The notes: generated by a model not told the origin, from the letters alone. Numbered from the stretch's first letter, positions 1-7,422 are shown. The stretch is DNA of 28,620 bases from JACQXM01 sp964569425 (GCA_964569425.1 CAZMVD010000045.1:1-28620); one strand, 5' to 3'. Numbers and translations: made by a program.

Positions 1-30
1 GGCAATGGCCGCAGACCGCTAAGGAAATAG
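1..30 (+). CDS. C-terminal end of a probable third PFxPF-family small protein (partial)
   Basis: The first ten codons, read from base 1, give GNGRRPLRK and a TAG stop at 28-30. This resembles the C-terminal tail of the next gene (LNGDRRPTPRKRKGT) and, more loosely, that of the gene ending at 1175 (ANGATNGRSRKH), so it is probably the end of another tandem copy. The next start codon follows three bases after this stop. Only the tail is visible, so the assignment rests on nine residues and is tentative. Confidence 0.45.
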   Translation, partial: GNGRRPLRK

Positions 31-33
31 GCC

Positions 34-300
34 ATGATTCGAACTGAGGACATTGAGGAACTGATCCGAAAGCGGCCGTTTGAGCCGTTTCGCATCTGCA
101 TGACCGACGGGCGCACTTACGACATCATCCACCCGGAGCTTTGCCTGCCGGGGCGAAACAAGGTTCACGTCGGCGTGCCGGATCCCAAAGCCAAACGGTG
201 GGTCATGCGCGTCGACCAGTGCGCGTTAGTCCACATCACCCGGATCGAACCGCTTAACGGCGACCGGCGTCCCACGCCCCGGAAGCGAAAAGGAACCTGA
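34..300 (+). CDS. Small conserved protein of unknown function, PFxPF/HPE type
   Basis: This 88-residue soluble protein has no signal peptide or membrane segment. It shares the pattern RPFEPFRI...DGR.Y.I.HPE...N.V.V...VH.TRIEP.NG with the 81-residue protein at 930-1175, so the two are paralogues. Small proteins with a PFxPF...DGR...HPE core are common in planctomycetes and other bacteria; I know of no established function. The ATG at 34 lies three bases after the stop of a probable further copy, which suggests a tandem array read as one transcript. The C-terminus is basic (PTPRKRKG). A short hairpin, six base pairs at 318-323/331-336, follows the stop and may be a weak terminator or attenuator. 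The gene is real with fair confidence because of its paralogue; its role is unknown. Confidence 0.7.
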   Translation: MIRTEDIEELIRKRPFEPFRICMTDGRTYDIIHPELCLPGRNKVHVGVPDPKAKRWVMRVDQCALVHITRIEPLNGDRRPTPRKRKGT

Positions 301-412
301 CGCCGCCGCCCGCAAGCCGCGGGTTAGTGGCCCGCGCGAACGCACAGATGAAGGAATCGAAACAGCTATCCAAGACCGCGGACCGTTGGACCCGGGTTGA
401 AGGAATGATGTA

Positions 413-892
413 ATGAGTACCACCAAACCAGCGTGCGGCCCGGGTGCTTTTGCCGTCACCGGTACGCGTATACGCATTCTCGCGTACGGGTCGGACACCG
501 GTGGAGCTTTTGCCATGATGGAACTGGTCGCCCCGCCGGGCAGCGGTGCCCCGCCGCACCTCCACCACCGCGAGGCGGAATCGTTCCTGGTGCTGGAGGG
601 TGAAATCGCATTCACGGTGAATGGCCGCCGCCAGTGCGTCTCGGCCGGCGGGTTTCTGCACGCGCCGCTGGGCATGCCGCACAGTTTTGTGAACGAAGGC
701 GGCGCCCCCGCGCGGATGATCGTCCTCGCCCACCCCGCCGGTCTCGAGAACTTCTTTGCCGAAGCGGGAGCGCCGATCGACCCCGCCGACGCTGATTCAA
801 GCGAATCGGTGATGACCGGCACGCCGCCGACGCAAGACGACATCGCGCGCCTCACCACCGTCGCCAAGAAGTATGGAATTGAGATGCTGTGA
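413..892 (+). CDS. Cupin-domain protein
   Basis: A single-domain cupin of 159 residues with both classical metal-binding motifs intact. Motif 1 has H49-x-H51, E56 and G63 (spacing HxH-x4-E-x6-G). Motif 2 has G79, P85-x-G87, H90 and N94 (G-x5-PxG-xx-H-xxx-N). The three His and one Glu are the expected ligands for one divalent metal in the beta-barrel. There is no signal peptide, so it is cytoplasmic. Such small cupins include quercetin-dioxygenase-like enzymes, isomerases and simple ligand-binding proteins, and the substrate cannot be told from sequence. The ATG at 413 is preceded by GAAGGA at a suitable distance. It sits between two PFxPF-type paralogues and upstream of the paa genes; a shared role is possible but not shown. 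Confidence 0.85.
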   Translation: MSTTKPACGPGAFAVTGTRIRILAYGSDTGGAFAMMELVAPPGSGAPPHLHHREAESFLVLEGEIAFTVNGRRQCVSAGGFLHAPLGMPHSFVNEGGAPARMIVLAHPAGLENFFAEAGAPIDPADADSSESVMTGTPPTQDDIARLTTVAKKYGIEML

Positions 893-929
893 CGACGTTC
901 TGCTAATCACACAGCGAGGAAGGCGCACC

Positions 930-1175
930 ATGCACGTTCGTGACCTGGAGCAGTGGCTGAAGGCCAAACCGTTTGAGCCATTTGTCATGCGCCTGTCGTC
1001 CGGAGAGAAAATTCGCGTGGACCACCCCGACGCCGCCGTTCCCGGCACCAACGCCGTGCTGGTGATCCGCAAGCGCGGCGGACGGCTGGCGGGTTTCTCG
1101 CATGTGTCGCTGTTTCACGTGGTCCGCATCGAGCCGGCCAATGGCGCAACCAACGGCCGCAGTCGCAAGCACTAG
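930..1175 (+). CDS. Small conserved protein of unknown function, paralogue of the gene at 34-300
   Basis: An 81-residue soluble protein. I chose the ATG at 930 rather than an in-frame start 57 bases earlier, because 930 follows a GAGGAAGG ribosome site and the resulting N-terminus (MHVRDLEQWLKAKPFEPF) lines up with that of the protein at 34-300. Shared positions include KPFEPF, a G near the expected DGR, DHP, N.VLV and VVRIEP.NG. The C-terminus is again basic. It lies 37 bases behind the cupin gene on the same strand, so co-transcription is likely. Function unknown. Confidence 0.7.
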   Translation: MHVRDLEQWLKAKPFEPFVMRLSSGEKIRVDHPDAAVPGTNAVLVIRKRGGRLAGFSHVSLFHVVRIEPANGATNGRSRKH

Positions 1176-1295
1176 GACTCGTGATCATGAAGTCCACCGC
1201 GGAGGACGCGAGGGCTCGATGCTTGACCTCTACGCAGGAGCGTCGTCCGTGATATCGAGAATTGACAAAGGACCATCGACATTCGGAAATCTCCC

Positions 1296-1598
1296 ATGAC
1301 CGACACCCAATGGCCCATCTTTGAAGTTTTCCACCAGCAGGCGCGCGGCGAGCCGCACGTCTACGTCGGCTCGGTTCATGCGCCGGACGCCGAAATGGCC
1401 CTCATCCTGGCCAAGGAGCAGTACGCCCGCCGCCAGGCCTGCGTAAACCTGTGGGTGGTGCCCGCGGAAGCGATCCTCGCCAGCCGCTACGAGGACGCCG
1501 ACATCTTCGACCGCGCCACCGACAAGAGTTACCGCGAATCGTGGGGATACAAAACGCCGAAGACCGTGAAGGCCGGCGACACGCCGGCGCAATCATGA
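1296..1598 (+). CDS. paaB: 1,2-phenylacetyl-CoA epoxidase subunit PaaB
   Basis: A 100-residue protein that matches PaaB over its whole length: WPIFEVFHQ near the N-terminus, H.YVGSVHAPDAEMAL (residues about 21-35), YARR and NLWVVPAEAI, with an acidic DADIF segment. E. coli PaaB is about 95 residues. PaaB is a small non-catalytic subunit of the PaaABCE multicomponent epoxidase, which turns phenylacetyl-CoA into the ring 1,2-epoxide in aerobic phenylacetate degradation. It is followed by paaC after an intergenic repeat element (1602-1700) and then by paaD, but the usual upstream neighbour paaA is not seen; the preceding genes are the cupin and PFxPF proteins. The ribosome site is weak (GGAAAT). 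Confidence 0.92.
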   Translation: MTDTQWPIFEVFHQQARGEPHVYVGSVHAPDAEMALILAKEQYARRQACVNLWVVPAEAILASRYEDADIFDRATDKSYRESWGYKTPKTVKAGDTPAQS

Positions 1599-1601
1599 AA
1601 T

Positions 1602-1700
1602 CCGAATTGCCGAATGCCGATTGCCCATTGCCGATTGGTTGGCTGTCGCCGGCCGTTCGCATTCTTAATTGGCAATCGCCAATCGACAATCGACAATTGG
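1602..1700. repeat. Heptamer repeat element, inverted pair, between paaB and paaC
   Basis: Five 7-base units of the CCGATTG type run from 1603 to 1637 (CGAATTG, CCGAATG, CCGATTG, CCCATTG, CCGATTG). After a 27-base spacer, five units of the reverse-complement type run from 1665 to 1699 (TTAATTG, GCAATCG, CCAATCG, ACAATCG, ACAATTG). The two 35-base arms can pair imperfectly, with G-U wobble, into a long hairpin in the mRNA. The spacer contains CGCATTC, a unit of another heptamer family seen at the prepilin genes. The element ends close to the paaC ribosome site (GGAG at 1699-1702). Confidence 0.85.
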
Positions 1701-1716
1701 AGTGGGTTAAGCCGCC

Positions 1717-2505
1717 ATGAAGCCCTATGACACCTTCGCATCGTTGGATGCCATGACTCGTCCCGCCGTCATCGACCTGCTCTTTCGCATGGCCGACGAC
1801 GCGCTGATCATCGGCCACCGCAACTCCGAGTGGACCGGGCTGGGGCCCATCCTGGAGGAGGACATCGCCTTTTCCTCCATGGCCCAGGACGAGATCGGCC
1901 ACGCCCTGGTCTATTACCAGATGCTCCACGAACTCGGCGAAGCCGATCCCGACGCCCTCGCCTTCAACCGCCGCCCGCGCGACTGGAAGTGTGCTTCCTT
2001 CGTCTGCCTGCCGGGCAAACGCGATTGGGCTTTCAGCATCGCCCGCAAGTTTCTTTACGACGTCGCCGAAAGCGTCCGCCTCACCGCGCTGGCCGCCGGC
2101 ACGCTCGCCCCGCTCGCCCAGGCGGCACATAAGTTCCTTGGCGAAAAGAAATACCACCTCATGCACGGCCGCGGCTGGATCCTGCGCCTCGGCCGCTCTA
2201 CCGACGAAGCTCGCACCAAGCTTCAGACCGCCCTCGATGCCGCCTACCCCCACGCCCTCGGTCTGTTCGAACCGACCGAGGCGGACGAGATGCTCGCTCA
2301 GAGCGGCATCGCCCCGCGCGAAAAGCAGCTTCGCCGCGAGTGGGAGTCGGCCGTCGCTCCCGTATTCCGCGAAACAAACTTCACCGTTCGCGAAAACGTC
2401 CAACCGGTCTACGGCGGACGCGTGGGCCGCCATCCCGCGGCGCTCGCCGAGTTGCTCGGTGAGATGCAACAGGTGTATCAACTGGACCCGAGCGCAAAAT
2501 GGTAG
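1717..2505 (+). CDS. paaC: 1,2-phenylacetyl-CoA epoxidase subunit PaaC
   Basis: A 262-residue ferritin-like protein matching PaaC (E. coli about 248 residues). Recognisable stretches are LLFRMADDALIIGHRNSEW, EEDIAFSSMAQDEIGHA (residues about 46-63), RKFLYDVAE and the HLMHGRGW segment. PaaC is the structural partner of the catalytic subunit PaaA in the phenylacetyl-CoA epoxidase; in characterised enzymes it does not carry the working diiron site. It acts in the cytoplasm. The ATG at 1717 follows GGAG with a rather long spacing of 14 bases, directly behind the heptamer repeat element. The stop overlaps the start of paaD by seven bases, implying translational coupling. Confidence 0.93.
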   Translation: MKPYDTFASLDAMTRPAVIDLLFRMADDALIIGHRNSEWTGLGPILEEDIAFSSMAQDEIGHALVYYQMLHELGEADPDALAFNRRPRDWKCASFVCLPGKRDWAFSIARKFLYDVAESVRLTALAAGTLAPLAQAAHKFLGEKKYHLMHGRGWILRLGRSTDEARTKLQTALDAAYPHALGLFEPTEADEMLAQSGIAPREKQLRREWESAVAPVFRETNFTVRENVQPVYGGRVGRHPAALAELLGEMQQVYQLDPSAKW

Positions 2506-3056
2506 AGCGAAACGCGGAAACGCCGAAACGCAAGGACGTCCAAACGGAGCCGGCCACGGTGCCCGAATCGTCGGCACGCTTGGCGCCCGTGTGGAAAGTA
2601 CTCGAATCCGTCACCGATCCTGAAATCCCGGTGCTCAACGTGGTGGAAATGGGGATCATCGCCGGCGTGCGGGTCGAAGGCGACGGCATCGTCGTGGACA
2701 TGACGCCCACCTTTGCCGGCTGCCCGGCGCTCGACGTCATCCGCGAAGACATCCGCCGCGCCGTCGAAGCGCTCGGCGAATCGCGCGTCGACGTCCGCAC
2801 GGTCTACGAGCCGCCCTGGACCACCGCGCGCATGACCGACTCTGCCCGCCGCAAGCTCAAGGAATTCGGCCTCGCCCCCCCCGCCGCCGCCTGCCCCGCG
2901 CACCAGCGCCTCGACGAAGCCCTCGCCAGGGTGCCCTGCCCCTTCTGCGACTCGACGAACACCGAACTCGAATCCCTCTTCGGCCCGACTCTGTGCCGCA
3001 CCATCCACTACTGCCACGCCTGCCGGCAATCGTTCGAGAACTTCAAGACCGTGTGA
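2499..3056 (+). CDS. paaD: Phenylacetate degradation protein PaaD (Fe-S assembly factor type)
   Basis: A 185-residue protein with the two PaaD parts. Residues about 30-105 are a MIP18/DUF59 domain (VTDPEIPVLNVVEMGII, then TPTFAGCPALDVI with its conserved Cys). Residues about 145-182 are a zinc-ribbon-like tail with CPFC and CHAC pairs. PaaD is needed for a functional phenylacetyl-CoA epoxidase, probably by maturing the Fe-S cluster of the reductase PaaE; that role is known for the family and not shown here. The N-terminal 25 residues are a polar extension compared with E. coli. The start lies inside the end of paaC. paaE is not found downstream; the next gene is convergent. Confidence 0.9.
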   Translation: MVERNAETPKRKDVQTEPATVPESSARLAPVWKVLESVTDPEIPVLNVVEMGIIAGVRVEGDGIVVDMTPTFAGCPALDVIREDIRRAVEALGESRVDVRTVYEPPWTTARMTDSARRKLKEFGLAPPAAACPAHQRLDEALARVPCPFCDSTNTELESLFGPTLCRTIHYCHACRQSFENFKTV

Positions 3057-3132
3057 CGACGCGATTTGCATCACCTTGCGGCACAGGCTCGCACCCGATG
3101 GACTTCCAGCGTTCCGAACACGCGCGAGAAAA

Positions 3133-3169
3133 CGGCCCGGCGCAGATCCGTCAAACCCACGCCGGGCCG
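3133..3169 (-). terminator. Hairpin between convergent genes, with T-run on the minus strand
   Basis: A perfect 10-base-pair GC-rich stem (3133-3142 with 3160-3169) encloses a 17-base loop. Read on the minus strand it is followed by GTTTTC, as expected for an intrinsic terminator of the beta-propeller gene that ends at 3213. It may also stop transcripts from paaD, which ends at 3056 on the other strand. Confidence 0.6.
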
Positions 3170-3212
3170 CAGGAATCCATTGCCGGTGGCGCTTCCCGCG
3201 CCGCGATCACCG

Positions 3213-5585
3213 TTACCCTCCCGCAGGCGGCGCTGGGGCGATGGAAATCGTTCCGCCATTCCCGCCGCCCATCATCGGGCCCGGCATGGGGCGACTCGGC
3301 TCGGTCGAGCCGCCATCGTCCACCGGCTTGTCCGGGTCGATCGGCTCTACCGGCTCGACGGGGCCATACTGCACCGACTCGCGGAGCAGCAGTTCGATCG
3401 GCGCGCCGTCCATATCGTCCAGCTTGGTGCAATGTACGCCGTTGTCCGTGACCGCGTAGACATGCTCCCCGATAAACACCCCGCGGGTAAACGACGCATA
3501 ATAGTGCCCCGCCTCCTCGAAGCGCGTGCTCAGGCTGCCGACTTCCGCAAAGCCCGTCTCGGCCGACACGCGATACACCTTGATGCCCTCGAACCCACCG
3601 GGCACGTACGGCTCGACCACCCCGATCGGCGGCTCATCGGCCGTGCTGCCGTCATCGCCCGTCGTGCCATCGGATGACACCGTGGCATCACCGCCATCCG
3701 CCGGCGGCGGCGCCGCGCCGTCTGTCGAACCGCCCGATCCGTCGCCCCGGACTCCGCCGTCAAAATCGATGTAGCTGTAGTCGTAAATGGAAATCGGCAA
3801 CGCCACCAATCCGCCTTCGGCGTAGTAGGTGAATGCCTTGGCATTCCACAGCGCCTCGGAATGGGACCCGGTGTCCTCGCCGATCACCTCCAGGTGCCGC
3901 AGGGTCGGATTGGCGAAGTCGCGCACGTCGAAAATCGACAACTGCACGCCCCACGGGCGGAAGAAGAACGGGTCGTTCAACTCGGGAATGTACTGCCCTA
4001 CCGTCAGCAGGTGCCCCTCGTCCAGCGGGACGATGAACGTGGAAAACCCCGGCACCTTCAACTCGCCGACCACCTTGGGCGAAGCCGGGTCGGCCAGGTC
4101 CAGCGTGAACAGCGGATCGATCTGCTCGAACGTCACCAGGTACCCGCGGTCGCCGATGAACCGTGCCGACTGAATGGTCTCGCCCGGCGCCACGTTCTCG
4201 ATTGATCCCATCACGCGCAGCGCGCCGTCGGCTTCGTTCAGCACGTACACGTTGTTGCCCGATTCGGTGGCCACGCCCAGGAAGTTGAACGTGCGATCGA
4301 CCGTCGTCGCCACTCGCAGGTAGCCGTTGTGCTCGCCCATGGAGTATTGGTTGAGCACTCGACCCGGCACCCGACCCACGGCCGTCGGCACCGCCCCGCC
4401 GTCCGGCTGGTAGGTGAACTTATACACGTCCGTCGTCGTCCGTGCCGTCCCGCGGAAGTCGTAGTTGGTGTTGGTCAGATACAGCGCATCGATGGATGAG
4501 TAGATCAGCCCCGGCTCGGCCACCACGCCCACCGCCTTGAACTGCGTGCTGTTGTCCGCGTTCATGCTGATCAGCGCCACCACGCCGAACCCGTCCGGGT
4601 CGGCCGGACGGTACACGTCCTCCCAGGTGAGCACCATGCCTTCGGTCTTGACCCCGTCGGCATCAATCATTTCGTAGCGCGGCAGCAGCGATTCCACGTC
4701 GACGTTCTGCGGGGCGAACTCCGGGCGCCCCATCAGCGGCATGACGTCATAGTAGTAATTCTGGAAATTGGCGATCACCAGGTGAAGTTGGCCGTCGATC
4801 ATCCGGCTGGACGCCTGACTGCCTTCGTAAGCCGTTCGCGAAAGTACGCGCGGTGCAGCGCGGTCCGTCGCGTCGATGATCGTCACAAAGGTCCGCGGGC
4901 GCTCGTAGCTGTATTCGCCGCCCGGCGCGATCAGATCGATAGACGCATCGCCCGACGCCGGGTCCACGTCGACCGCCGCTCCCCCGCCGTCCGCGCTCGC
5001 TTCGCCGCTTGATAACGCCAGAACCTCCGGACCGCCCAGCCAGTAGACGTTTCCGTAGGTCTCGGTGAGTGCCACAATCCGGTCACCGTCCAGGTACAGC
5101 TCGCGACCGTAACCCTCCAGGGGCACTTCCGCCACCAGCGCCATCTGGTCCGGGGGATCGGCGCGGACAATCTGCAGCTTGCCGAACCGCCCGTCGGCGA
5201 CCGCGTCGTATCGGCTGGTGATCAGGTACAGGTAGTCGCCGTCGGTCTTCACCACGTCGGCTTCGTCCACCCCGCGCTCCTGCGTGGTGGTCTGCGAGTG
5301 GTCGCTGCGAACACCGCCGCCATCCGCATCGACCGGCGACGGCGGCGCTCCCTGCGGCGCGTCGCCGACGGCGTTATCCGTCCCCGAACCGCCCTCACCC
5401 AACTCGGCACTGAGTGCGTCCATACCGGTTTGCCGGGTGGTGATTTGCTGCGCGAAGTAATCGCGCAGCTCCTGTTCCGAAGCGAACCGTTTCAATGCGG
5501 CTTCCGTTGCCGTTCCCTCGTCGCGAATGATATCGCAGCCGCCCGCCAAACCCACGGCCAGAATCAACCCCAGTAACCTGCGCAT
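3213..5585 (-). CDS. Secreted beta-propeller lipoprotein (Beta_propel / COG4880 type)
   Basis: A 790-residue exported protein. It starts with MRRLLGLILAVGLAGGC, a signal peptide ending in a lipobox-like LAGGC with Cys17, so it is probably a lipoprotein. Residues about 102-121 carry the family hallmark ERGVDEADVVKTDGDYLYL, followed by repeated beta-propeller strands (for example HLVIANF, EDVYRPADPDGFGVVALI, GENVYVLNEADGALRVMGSI-like segments). The family is described as secreted proteins with a C-terminal propeller distantly related to WD40; the function is unknown. A Gly/Asp/Ser/Thr-rich insert, around residues 605-660, interrupts the propeller, and the tail is Pro/Gly-rich. The ATG at 5585 follows AGGAGA. 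A promoter candidate lies at 5664-5691. Confidence 0.88.
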   Translation of the reverse strand: MRRLLGLILAVGLAGGCDIIRDEGTATEAALKRFASEQELRDYFAQQITTRQTGMDALSAELGEGGSGTDNAVGDAPQGAPPSPVDADGGGVRSDHSQTTTQERGVDEADVVKTDGDYLYLITSRYDAVADGRFGKLQIVRADPPDQMALVAEVPLEGYGRELYLDGDRIVALTETYGNVYWLGGPEVLALSSGEASADGGGAAVDVDPASGDASIDLIAPGGEYSYERPRTFVTIIDATDRAAPRVLSRTAYEGSQASSRMIDGQLHLVIANFQNYYYDVMPLMGRPEFAPQNVDVESLLPRYEMIDADGVKTEGMVLTWEDVYRPADPDGFGVVALISMNADNSTQFKAVGVVAEPGLIYSSIDALYLTNTNYDFRGTARTTTDVYKFTYQPDGGAVPTAVGRVPGRVLNQYSMGEHNGYLRVATTVDRTFNFLGVATESGNNVYVLNEADGALRVMGSIENVAPGETIQSARFIGDRGYLVTFEQIDPLFTLDLADPASPKVVGELKVPGFSTFIVPLDEGHLLTVGQYIPELNDPFFFRPWGVQLSIFDVRDFANPTLRHLEVIGEDTGSHSEALWNAKAFTYYAEGGLVALPISIYDYSYIDFDGGVRGDGSGGSTDGAAPPPADGGDATVSSDGTTGDDGSTADEPPIGVVEPYVPGGFEGIKVYRVSAETGFAEVGSLSTRFEEAGHYYASFTRGVFIGEHVYAVTDNGVHCTKLDDMDGAPIELLLRESVQYGPVEPVEPIDPDKPVDDGGSTEPSRPMPGPMMGGGNGGTISIAPAPPAGG

Positions 5586-6284
5586 CTACATGTCTCCTGC
5601 AAGGAAATACACGTTAGGAATGTCCGGCGCGCTGTTTCGTCCTTGGCTCTTGCGCGCTATTCAAGTATGCGTCACGCCATTGTCCGGTCAAGCCGCGGCG
5701 ACATGATCACACACTCGTGCCTTCGCGCCCCGCCATCGCTCCGCACCACATCGAATCCGTGCCAGTAAAGAAAACACGGTCGGCTCCTTGATGATTCCCG
5801 CCTGCTGGAAAGACGCCGTGAATGAGCGCCCTCATGCGAAACGCCCTTCTTGGACCCCAAGCGAATCGTTCTGGTATTCCCGCGCCCCGATGTCATGCCA
5901 ATGAGCGAGGGAAAGTCCCCGCGCAATTACTGCGGAACCCTACCACTATACCTACGATTGAAAGCAACGCGGCGAATCGTCTCCCAAGGACTGATAACGT
6001 TGATCGGTCGAAAGAAGGTACGGTCGGAATTCAATGGCCAGCGGCGGACAATGCCCCTCAAGTTTTTTCTGCGCTACCACCGATATGAAATTTGCCATAT
6101 TTCCCAGATCACCTGTCTTAACTGGCTGGTTGTATCTGGATAAATTTCGCCGACGTGCAGTTTCCTCCGGGCGGAGCTCCGGAAAACCAGGGTCAACAGC
6201 GCAGAATCGTTCTCGGGTGGGGCTGGGAGCCCTCTCCCCTACTATGGGCTTCCGGGTCCTGATTCTCGCCAAGGAGCGATTCCC
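5586..6284. other. About 700 bases without a convincing gene between divergent genes
   Basis: The region separates the divergently read beta-propeller and B12-binding genes. It is visibly less GC-rich than its surroundings in the part around 5920-6150. Short open frames exist (for example 5850-6143) but lack a recognisable ribosome site, family resemblance or coding-like codon use. It holds the promoter candidate for the beta-propeller gene and a small GGGAG/CTCCC hairpin at 6225-6238. No riboswitch, tRNA or known RNA is recognised. Confidence 0.5.
5664..5691 (-). promoter_or_regulatory. Candidate sigma-70-type promoter of the beta-propeller gene
   Basis: On the minus strand a -35 box TTGACC (5686-5691, 5 of 6 matches) and a -10 box CATACT (5664-5669, 4 of 6) are separated by 16 bases. 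Transcription would start near 5657, about 70 bases ahead of the ATG at 5585. This is a consensus match by eye only. Confidence 0.4.
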
Positions 6285-7010
6285 ATGGCCACCACAACCC
6301 TCGTCGATGAGTTTCTGACACCCCTCCTGTCCGGAGACCGTGTTGCCTGCCGCGAGTTCGTGCAGCGCGAATTGTCCCGGGGCGCTGAACCCATCGGGCT
6401 CTACAACGACCTTCTCTGGCCGGCAATGGAACGGGTGGAGCGCATGTTCCGCAGCGATCGCATCAATGCGGCGGTCGAGCACATGGCAACGCGCATCAAC
6501 CGCACCCTCGCGGACCAGTTGCAGTTGAGCCTGCCCCGTGCGGAATCCAACGGAAAACGCGTAATCATCACCTGCGCCGAAGGCGAACCGGAGGAACTCG
6601 GTGCGCACATGTGCGCCGACCTCTTCGAATCGCGCGGCTGGAACGTGTACTTCCTGGGTGGGGGCGTGCCCAACGACGAGGTTCTCGCATTGCTCGGCCA
6701 GATTCGCCCCGATCTCCTGCTGGTCTTCGGCACCCAGCCGACCGGCGTGCCCGGCGTGCGCCGGCTGATCGATTTGATCCATGGCGTCGGCAGCAACCCC
6801 ACGATGAACATCATGGTGTCGGGCGGCGTGTTCAATCGCGCCGACGGACTTTGGAAAGAAGTCAGCGCCGACTTGTTCGCCAAGACGCTACAAGAGGCCC
6901 TGACCCTGGCTGAATTAGCGCCGCCGCGCGTTCCTCCCAACAGACCCGCGAGCGGCATCAAGAAGCGCCGCCGCCGTCGCCGTCCGGCGCTGGTTGGCGC
7001 TGAGGACTAG
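6285..7010 (+). CDS. Stand-alone B12-binding-fold protein with a basic tail; cobalt-ligand His replaced
   Basis: A 241-residue protein. Residues about 5-85 form a four-helix cap of the B12-binding type, including the E65-H66 pair (AAVEHMATRI). Residues about 91-210 form the Rossmann-like cobalamin domain with GWNVYFLGGGVPNDEV and a late MVSGGVF loop. CarH/LitR photoreceptors and methionine-synthase-like proteins have E-x-H-x-x-G, or D-x-H-x-x-G, at the start of this domain. Here the motif reads EPEELG, so Glu103 stands where the lower-axial His is expected. There is no MerR DNA-binding domain; instead the C-terminus carries IKKRRRRRRP (about 225-234). It may bind cobalamin base-on, bind another ligand, or have lost binding. 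The start follows AAGGAG. The last 53 bases overlap the end of a minus-strand gene. Confidence 0.82.
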   Translation: MATTTLVDEFLTPLLSGDRVACREFVQRELSRGAEPIGLYNDLLWPAMERVERMFRSDRINAAVEHMATRINRTLADQLQLSLPRAESNGKRVIITCAEGEPEELGAHMCADLFESRGWNVYFLGGGVPNDEVLALLGQIRPDLLLVFGTQPTGVPGVRRLIDLIHGVGSNPTMNIMVSGGVFNRADGLWKEVSADLFAKTLQEALTLAELAPPRVPPNRPASGIKKRRRRRRPALVGAED

Positions 7011-7422
7011 GCGGCACCGGCGCGTCGAATCGCATGTGCGGCGCCAGGCGCTGGACCGTGACCGGACCGATGCCGCGCACCAGGCTCAGGTCCACCGGGG
7101 AGACAAATACCCGGTTCGTCCCCGCAAAGGAACCCTCGGCCTGTCGGCGGTGCGCAATGATGGCCTCGGCCGTCGCCCGCCCGATCCGCGGCAAGGTCGA
7201 CAGTTCCCACCATGGTGCGACGTTGGGATCAATCCGCGTCTGAACCGGCGGCAAATCCGGCGCCGCGCCCGGGCGCGGACCACGGCACCATGCCGACCCG
7301 ACAACCAGGAGCAAAGCACCGAGCAGCAGACGCAAACCCGTCGTGGTCGGCACGGGCGCGCCGTCCTGCGTCCGCTCGATCGAAGTGGAGCCGTCTCTGG
7401 GAATGTCGTTGTTGACCTGCAC
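6958..7422 (-). CDS. ComEA-like helix-hairpin-helix membrane protein
   Basis: A 154-residue protein with one N-terminal membrane segment (about residues 29-46, LRLLLGALLLVVGSAW). Two helix-hairpin-helix motifs follow: about 63-93, with LPRIGRATAEAIIAHR, and about 105-130, with LVRGIGPVTVQRLAP. This is the ComEA layout: a tethered DNA-binding domain used in uptake of DNA during natural transformation. In GspK-related proteins the same fold serves other purposes, so the role is not settled. The start is GTG at 7422, immediately behind the TGA of the upstream peptidase-like gene, so the two are probably translated together. The 3' end overlaps the plus-strand B12-fold gene by 53 bases. A Pro/Gln/Asp/Gly-rich tail follows the second motif. 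Confidence 0.78.
   Translation of the reverse strand: MQVNNDIPRDGSTSIERTQDGAPVPTTTGLRLLLGALLLVVGSAWCRGPRPGAAPDLPPVQTRIDPNVAPWWELSTLPRIGRATAEAIIAHRRQAEGSFAGTNRVFVSPVDLSLVRGIGPVTVQRLAPHMRFDAPVPPSPQRQPAPDGDGGGAS

Noticed and set aside
226..867. 213-residue open frame on the minus strand
   Set aside because: It is antisense to the cupin gene, whose two metal motifs are intact.
1402..2577. 391-residue open frame on the minus strand
   Set aside because: It is antisense to paaB and paaC, and part of it is the translated heptamer repeat.
5822..6143. Small open frames in the long intergenic region
   Set aside because: They overlap each other, lack ribosome sites and resemble no known family.
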